DNA of 64,000 bases from contig BROG01000515.1 in NCBI GenBank assembly GCA_030159075.1, forward strand, positions 1-64,000, read 5' to 3'. Shown piece after piece: positions 51,801 through 60,800 of the stretch. The stretch comes from Atrina japonica. Lineage: Eukaryota > Mollusca > Bivalvia > Pterioida > Pinnidae. Made by a program: the position numbers and the translations under genes. The notes beneath the pieces were generated by a model. It was not told where the DNA came from. It ran no database searches and saw only the letters and a list, made by a program, of their open reading frames with translations. The stretch's first letter is position 1. Each line of letters starts with the position of its first letter.

Positions 51801-54800
51801 GTATAGGGCCTTATGTGTCAGTGGGTGAGGTAAGGGCCTTATTTGTCAGTTGGTGAGGTGAGTAGTGAGTAAAGGGCCTTATATGTTGATGGGTGAGGTG
51901 AGTACTGAGTAAAAAGGGCTTATGTGTCAATGGGTGAGTAGTGAGTAAAGGGCCTTATGTGCCAGTTGGCATGAAGGGGATAAGTGAGCTTGAGTTCTGA
52001 GTCAAGGTTTCTTTGGATCCTAGGCCTAAAATAAAATTTTAATTGTTTGATCTTGCTGCCTAACCACCCAAAATGCTGCCACCCAAATTATTTTTTTCAC
52101 ATTTTTTGTACCCAGATTTTTTTTCTAGTCCAGTTCCATCAACCAATTTTTAATTACTTGTTTCTTTAAAATATTGTTTACATGTTTCAATCACAAACTT
52201 GAAGCTCCTTCCTAGACCAGGTGAGCTAATAATACATGTATATATATGTACATGTACACACACAGACTATCAATCTTTCTTCACATTAACTGCATATGCC
52301 AGAATTTACATTGTCGTAAAATGGTAAAAATAGAATGAGGCAGTTATTACAGCATACCTTTCTTGCTTTGTTTGATCTCCTTTTTTTAAAAAAAACTTTC
52401 CTACCTACCTACCCACATCTGAAAGGCATGGACAGGCAACATCAAACAAACAATTTTTTAACAGTGGCCATGTTTATGATGAACCTGGGAATGGAGCACC
52501 AGTGTTCTGTAACTGGCAAATTTCCAAGACGCATTTGCCAAGCCAGAATTTCTCTGTCCATACCCTAGGGTGTAGACAAGCTACATTATCTATGACGTCA
52601 CAATATAATTTTATAGCGAAGGACTTCTATATGAAGAGAATACAGAGTATTTTTAAAATGTGCATCAGGTTTTATTGACATACATAAACATGTGGTTACA
52701 TAACATGTGCTTGAATTATAATCAAACACGGTTGTGTGTAGAGTGAAAAAGGAAATCTCCACCCTCGTGGAAAGAAACTGAATGTCCAATTCGAGAGAAA
52801 CCCTCAGATTGGACAACCAAATTGTTACCATGAGAGTGGAGATTTCCTAATCGACTCCACACACCCATATTCTATTAGTCTAAAGCAAAATCCAGTCAAA
52901 TTTGAAAATAATTACACAATGAATAAAGACCCTGTGTTGATCCCCAATTATTATTTTTTTTGGAGTTTTACATATTGTTTGTACATTTATTAAGGTGAAT
53001 TATATTGTTTTTGTTAATTATACCATAAATCACAATATTCTCTACAATACTGCCAAATATGAAAACTGTATTGAATGTTTCTATGGTGATAAGGATGACC
53101 AAGGTAGTGGACAAATAACATTATAGATAACAACAACCAATACTTTGATCCTCGGAACATCAAAATCTAGGTCATACTTAGATGAGATTTCCTGTCCTTT
53201 TCATGATTGCTGTCGTTGTCTTTTGAACTGGCACTGACACTGCTACTCTCACTTGCGCTACCTACAGGAAAAACAAACAGACATGGTTGTTAAAGAAAAA
53301 AGCTGCCGAACACAGGCAAATCCAAACACGGCATATGAATCAACATTTTAACAAAAAGTTGAAAGTCAAAGTCTTCAATACATTTACTTAAATCAATGTT
53401 TAGGGCTGATTTATCAAGTCTATCCTAAGTCTTATATAATCCCTGCATATTTTCATGAAGAACTATGATAGTATTTTGAGCCGTTAAGAGTTACCTGTAT
53501 ATGAATACCTATGTCTGCTACATTTACCTTGATAAACTGCGACACTTCCATCAATTACTTAACACTAGGATCTTCTTTGCTAATAAATCACAAGTATTAA
53601 TTCATTATATAATGTCATTAAGTCAGTCTAAGACTTAGGATCTTTTGTAAACTGATCCCCCATCCCCACTTTCAATATACTCTTTTGGGATGTACAAGAT
53701 AAATATTTGACAAAATTATAAATAGATGAATTCTCTTGAATTCCACCAAATGTGAACTGCACTGGCATCAGTCAATAGCAATGGTCATAAATAAAACTGA
53801 ATCATCAACTAGGAAATCAGTACTGAATCCTCATGTGAATCATCATACACTAGAAAATCAATACTGAATCCTCATATGGCACAAAATCAGCACTGATTCA
53901 TCAGACAATTGGAAATCAGTGCTGAATCTTCATATAGCAAAAAATCAGTAGTGTATCCTCATACCACAGAATATCAGTACTGTATCCTAATACAGCAGAA
54001 TATCAGTAGTGTATCCTACTACAGCAAAAAATAAGTACTGTATTGTCATACAGCAGAAAATGAGAGCTGTATCATCATACAGCAGAAAATCAGTACTGTA
54101 TCCTCATACAGCAGAAAATCAGTACTGTATTCTGATACAGCAGAAAATCAGTACTGTATCCTCATACAGCAGAAAATCAGTACTGTATCCTGATACAGCA
54201 GAAAATCAGTACTGTATCCTCATACAGCAGAAAATCAGGACTGTATCCTCATACAGCAGAAAATCAGTACTGTATCCTCATACAGCAGAAAATCAGTACT
54301 GTATCCTCATACAGCAGAAAATCAGTACTGTATCCTAATACAGCCAAAAATAAGTACTGTATTGTCATACAGCAGAAAATGAGAGCTGTATCATCATACA
54401 GCAGAAAATCAGGACTGTATCCTCATACCACAGAAAATCAGTACTGTGTCCTAATACAGCAGAAAATCAGCACTGTATCATCATACAGCAGAAAATCAGT
54501 ACTGTATCCTCATACAGCAGAAAATCAGTACTGTATCCTCATACAGCAGAAAATCAGTACTGTATCCTAATACAGCCAAAAATAAGTACTGTATTGTTAT
54601 ACAGCAGAAAATGAGAGCTGTATCATCATACAGCAGAAAATCAGGACTGTATCCTCATACAGCAGAAAATCAGTACTGTGTCCTAATACAGCAGAAAATC
54701 AGCACTGTATCATCATACAGCAGAAAATCAGTACTGTATCCTCATACAGCAGAAAATCAGTACTGTATCATAATACAGCAGAAAATCCGTACTGTATCCT

Positions 54801-57800
54801 CATACAGCAGAAAATCAGTACTGTATCCTCATACAGCAAAAAATCAGTACTGTATCCTCATACAGCAGAAAATCAGTACTGTGTCCTAATACAGCAGAAA
54901 ATCAGTACTGTATCCTAATACAGCAAATATCAGTACTGTATCCACTAGAGATGCTAGTGGCTTACTGGAAAAATTCCTGAAATTACTAACTGAGCCAATA
55001 TGGGCCGGAGGTCTGGGGGCTGTCTAGGCCTCCGGAAGCTCTGCAAGTAAAGATGCTCTGAGATTGATTCTGGCATACTTTCTGGTGTTTGACTACAATA
55101 AAGGACTTAGAAAATAATGACTGTTTTGTGCTTTTTTCAATATAAATTTCATATTCATTTGAAGCAAGGTGAAAACCAACCACTATGTAATATATATTGA
55201 AGGTTTGTTCTGCTTAGGGAAAAGGTGTACATATAAAATGATTTGATCATTGCACACAATACATAAACACTGTCCCTTTACATCAAATTTACGGACATAA
55301 TCTGACATGTCATGAAGATACCCATGCCTTCCCTTTCCTCCAGCAACTTTTTCTTAATCCCTGGCCTGGGTCAATCATTCTTATATTAGCAGATCGATCT
55401 AAAACACTCATGTTAGATTTTCAAATTTTGCTCTGACACAATGCATGTCATATGCTTTAAACTGTCAACCTCGCTTTAGCAATGAGTCAAAGCAACATCG
55501 ATGCTGATTAGTCAATTCGGTTACAATCAACGAATGAATAAACAGATAGCAAAAGTCGTCCGATGAACCGGAAATGTATCTCAGTGGTCTGCGTAATTAC
55601 CGAAAATAACCAGAGAAATTGGGTTAAACTAAATAACGGAATATTAATCAAACTCCAGAATTTGGTTATACTAAATAACGGAATAGTAATAAAATCCGGA
55701 ATGTATGGGGATGGGAATTAAAAATCCGGAATTCCGGAAAAATCTGGAAAACTAGCATCTCTAATCCACATACAGCAGAAAATCAGTACTGTATCCTAAT
55801 ACAGCAAAAAATAAGAACTGTATCCTCATACAGCAGAAAATCAGTACTCTATCCTAATACAGCAAAAAATAAGTTCTGTATCCTAATACAGCAGAAAATC
55901 AATACTGTATCCTCATACAGCAGAAAATCAGTACTGTATCCTAATACAGTAAAAAATAAGAACTGTATCCTCATACAGCAGAAAATCAGTAGTGTATCCT
56001 AATACAGTAAAAAATAAGTTCTGTATCCTCATACAGCAGAAAATCAGTAGTGTATCCTAATACAGTAAAAAATCAATACTGTATCCTCATATAGCAGAAA
56101 ATCAGTACTGTATCCTCATACAGCAGAACGTCAGTACTGTATCCTCATAGACAAAAAGGAATCATTATATAGAATACTTTTAGAATTGTCAATAACTTGA
56201 TTCATGTTTTTAGTAAAATTGCAAAATTGAAATGGGGCCAGACAGATTGACTGACCCAGGACTGGTATGTCTGCAGTGTTCTTGTCAGTGAAGTGAATCT
56301 TGATATGGTTAATCTTAAATTTTGTAACAGACCTGGATCAAAATGCTAATCCAGTTACAAAACTGAATTACGATACAGTAGAGCATCTGTTGTAGAACAG
56401 ACCTGAATCAGAATCTGAATCATCACTTTCCGAAGCTGCTGAATCACTTCCGCCCTCATTGTCATGTTGTGCTACCACATCAGGGCTCTCTGGTGACTCT
56501 TGTTCTTCTGTCTCCATTCTGTTTGCCTCTGGGTAATCATCTTCTGGGGTGTGAGGTCCGGATGGGCGGGGCTCTGGAAATGATAAAAAGTTCACCAATG
56601 TATGCACAAAGGGCACTGGCAATGTACATAAGAATGTAGTATTCATTTGTCAGAGTTTTGCAGCATATTTAGTGTTCAAAAAGCATTGAGATGACATGGA
56701 TCATGGCTGTTTTTAGTCAAGATATAGGAATACTACAGGGATCATGGCTGTTTGCAGTCAAGATATAGGGGTACTACAAAGATCGGCTGTTTTCAGTCAA
56801 GATATAGGGATACTACAGGGACCATGGCTGTTTTCAGTCAAGGTATACAAATACTACAGGGATCATGGCTGTTTTCAGTCAAGATATAGGGATACTACAG
56901 GGACCATGGCTGTTTTCAGTCAAATACTACAGGGATCATGACTGTTTTCAGTCAAGATATTGGGATACTACAGGAATCATGACTGTTTTCAGTCAAAATA
57001 TTGGGATACTACAGGGATCATGGCTATTTTCGGGATACTACAGGGACCATGGCTGTTTGCAGTCAATATATAGGGATACTAGTCAGGGGGATCACAGGCT
57101 GTTTTTCAGTCAAGATATAAGGGGTCATGACTGTTTTCACAGGGGATACTGCATGGCTGTTAAGTGCCCGGCAAATTTGTGCAAATGTCTGACAAATATG
57201 TTTTCAAACGTTACACAAATTCGCCATGACTGTTTGTCCAGTGAAAATTTACCGTTCTGTCAAAATTGAATCTTGGGATCATTTTTTGCGGTCAGGGGAC
57301 TGTAAGATTTCATGTATGGCCATTTGCAGTCAAGATTAAGTATCTTTTGTTTGCATGCAAATACAACATTTGTTTTCACAAAACTACAGTCTTTTTTAAA
57401 AGCTTTTGCAAATGATGACAAATTTTCGCCACTGGTATTTCAGTCTTTCTTTTTTCCAGGGCCGATTTCATGTATTCTTTAACAATACTATTGCTGCAAT
57501 TTTCTGGTATCCGATTATTCTATAGCTGAAATTTTCAAGAAGCTGCAAGGATTTTTACTATTTTGATTTTTCTGTCTCCTTCTTTGTTGCAGTTCATCCC
57601 TTAATACAAGACATCTGAAACCGGCGATTTTTGGCAGATTTGACAGATCTCATCTCAGAGCTATTTTCTTCAATTCAACTCATGCAATGATAAAAAATTA
57701 AACATGGACTTACTGTGGAGATATTTTTTAATCCATCCAAGTACATAATATTAAAAAGCAACACTTTAAATTATGTTTTTTTCGATCATATAATTTCGAT

Positions 57801-60800
57801 CACAAAGTTTTGTTTATAAACCCCACCATCTTGGAAATTGAGATAATGGGCATGCACATAGACCAAAATGGCCAGTCCAGGTCGCTATAGTTCATTTCTA
57901 AATAACCTTATTTAGTATTTTGTATATAGGAATAACTTTATACAAAAGTTAAAAAGTTTACTCGGAAACAGACTATAGAATTTTTCCACTTTGTATGCAT
58001 GCCCATTTTCTCAATTTCCAAGATGTTGGGATGTATAAACAAAACATGGTGACCATAGTTATATGACCGAAAAAACATATTTTAAAGTGTTGACATTTAA
58101 AATTATATACTTGGATGGATTAAAAAATAACTCCACAAAAAGTACATGTTTAATTTTCGATTGTTGCATGGGCTGAATTGAAGAAAATAGCTCCGAGATG
58201 TAACCTGTCAAATCTGCCCGGTTTCAGACATCTCGTATGAAGGGATGGTGTTCAGTCGAATCGATCCGAATGCAAAAACAGCCCTAGTCTAAATGGTCCC
58301 TTTTTTATACACAGGTACTTGAGGACAGGACTTTGTATTTTTTTTTTAATTTTGTTAATTCATTATTATTTGCGATAATAATCAACGTTACTGATGTAAT
58401 TTTATTTAATTTCAAGGTTTTGCCCCAGTAAGGCCAGTTTAGATAATGCCCGGTTTCCTATATATATATATACGTACATGTATCATCAGAATCAGGGCAT
58501 AATCTAAACTGTGAAAAAACCTCGAAGTTAAATAAAATTACATCAGTAGCATTGGGTAATATTGCAAATAATAATAAATTAACAAAATTAAAAAAAAATT
58601 CCTGTCCTCAAGTACCTGTCTCTGATAGTATATAAGGGGAAAACATGTACATCTTATATAAGGGGAAAACATGTACATCTTATATAAAGGGAAAACATGT
58701 ACACATCTATTGTTTAAGTTGGATTTTTCTTTGCAGAAAAATTAATAATATAAATAAAATTCAATATAATAATTTACTAAAACATATCATGTTTTTTCTT
58801 TAATGTAAGTATATATTTCTTTCAGTTTACCTTTCCAAACGTGATATTCCAAAATTGAGAATTGATCTCACACCAATTACTTTTTCTATGAACATTTTGA
58901 AATGTTAACAATTTGTAGACAAATGCAATGATAAAGCATCTTATATAGGGGGAAAAACATAAGGGGGATATATATATGCTCTGATCTTTTGGCATGTTTC
59001 AAAAGTGCTGGTACATCTTATATAGGGGGACAACAAGACATCTTATGTTGGACGTCTTTTGTGGTAAACCCAGAGACAGCCTGGTAAAAGCAGCATACAT
59101 AAAAGGTTTTATATATCGCTGGTAAAACTAAATGATAAAAAATTTGTTAAGTTTTATTTTAGAAATAAAATTAAAATGATATAGATCTATTTATTCAAAA
59201 TATGTACAATTCTATTCAAAAAGATAAAGTTCTGTAATATAGAAAAATGCTATGTAAATGACTCACTTCATCAGTCAAGAAAAAATCTACACAATGGAAC
59301 ATTGATTAAAATCCTAAAACACCGATATCTACTTCTTATATAGGGGGAAACAATACAAAAGAAAACATGTACATCTTATATAGGGGGACAAAATAAAATT
59401 GGTACAACATTGATTGTTTGATTTATTTTTTTATCATTATCTTTGACATTGGCACGTTTTGATGCATTTTTATCTGTTTCCCTTCTTGTCCGGTAAATTT
59501 TTGAAATGTCCTGTAGTTTATGATACTTTTTCTATGGGACATTTTGAAAGTTAGTACTGCAAAATTTCTGTCAAGTCAAAAGTGCTGGTAAAAACTTTGC
59601 ATCTGCAGTCAAGGTATAAGGAGCATAAATAAAACAGGCTTTATATATCGCTCTAAATGGTTTTTTTTCAGTAAAATGATATAGATATTTATTGGGACAC
59701 TACAGATAAAGGGTCATAGATGCTATGTTCTCAGTCAAGGTACATAGGGACACTACACCGGCTTCATGGAATACAAAATTGTTTTCAGTCAAGATAATGG
59801 GACACTACAGGGGTCATGACTGTTCTCAGTCAAGGTATAGGGACACTACAGGGCTCATGGTTGTTTTCAGTCAAGATAATGGGACACTACAGGGGTCATG
59901 ACTGTTCTCAGTACTGTTATAAAAATACTTTAGGGTTGATGGCTGTTTTCAGTCAAGATATAGAGATACTACTGGCATCATGGCTGTTTTCAGTCAAGGT
60001 ATAGCGATACTACAGGGATCATTTGGACAGCTTTAAAAGGATAAAGGATTTATAGGGGAAATAGTGCTACTTTAAGACATGTATTCTTATTACAAGATTT
60101 TTATTTGTTTTAAGAAGAAATATATACATTTGTAATTTATACAAATACTCAAACTATATAGAGCTAGAAAGTATTACCGGGTTCAGGAGATCTGATTTTA
60201 ATTTGACGATGCTTATCACCATGACGATCATCTCGACTTCTGTGTGAATCTCGACTACGACTTCTACCACTATGCCGTGCTGATTCTTTTTCCACTTTTC
60301 TGTCTCGTTTATAGGCTGTAAAATAGAATGAATTCATCTTCAAGTTATCTATGACCTACTGTATACAGGCTTATTTTTGACCCGTGATATTTTCGCCCTA
60401 CTACACTTGCAAACAGTTTCGCCACGTTTTAAATTCGCCCAAACTCTTATCAATTCCATTCAAGAAACATGTGTGTAACATGTTTAACAGTAAATTTTTA
60501 TCATTGATTAAATATGATTTTATTGCAAAGTTTTATTTAACAGTCAATACTTGTACATATCTACTTTGCACGGTCACATTAGAGTTTTATTTAACAGTCA
60601 ATACTTGTACATATCTACTTTGCACGGTCACATTTAAGTTTTATTTAACAATCAATACTTGTACATATCTACTTTGCACGGTCACATTAAAGTTTTATTT
60701 AACAATCAATACTTTGTACATATCTACTTGGTCACATTAAAGTTTTATTTAACAATCAATACTTGTACATATCTACTTTGCACGGTCACATTAAAGTTTT

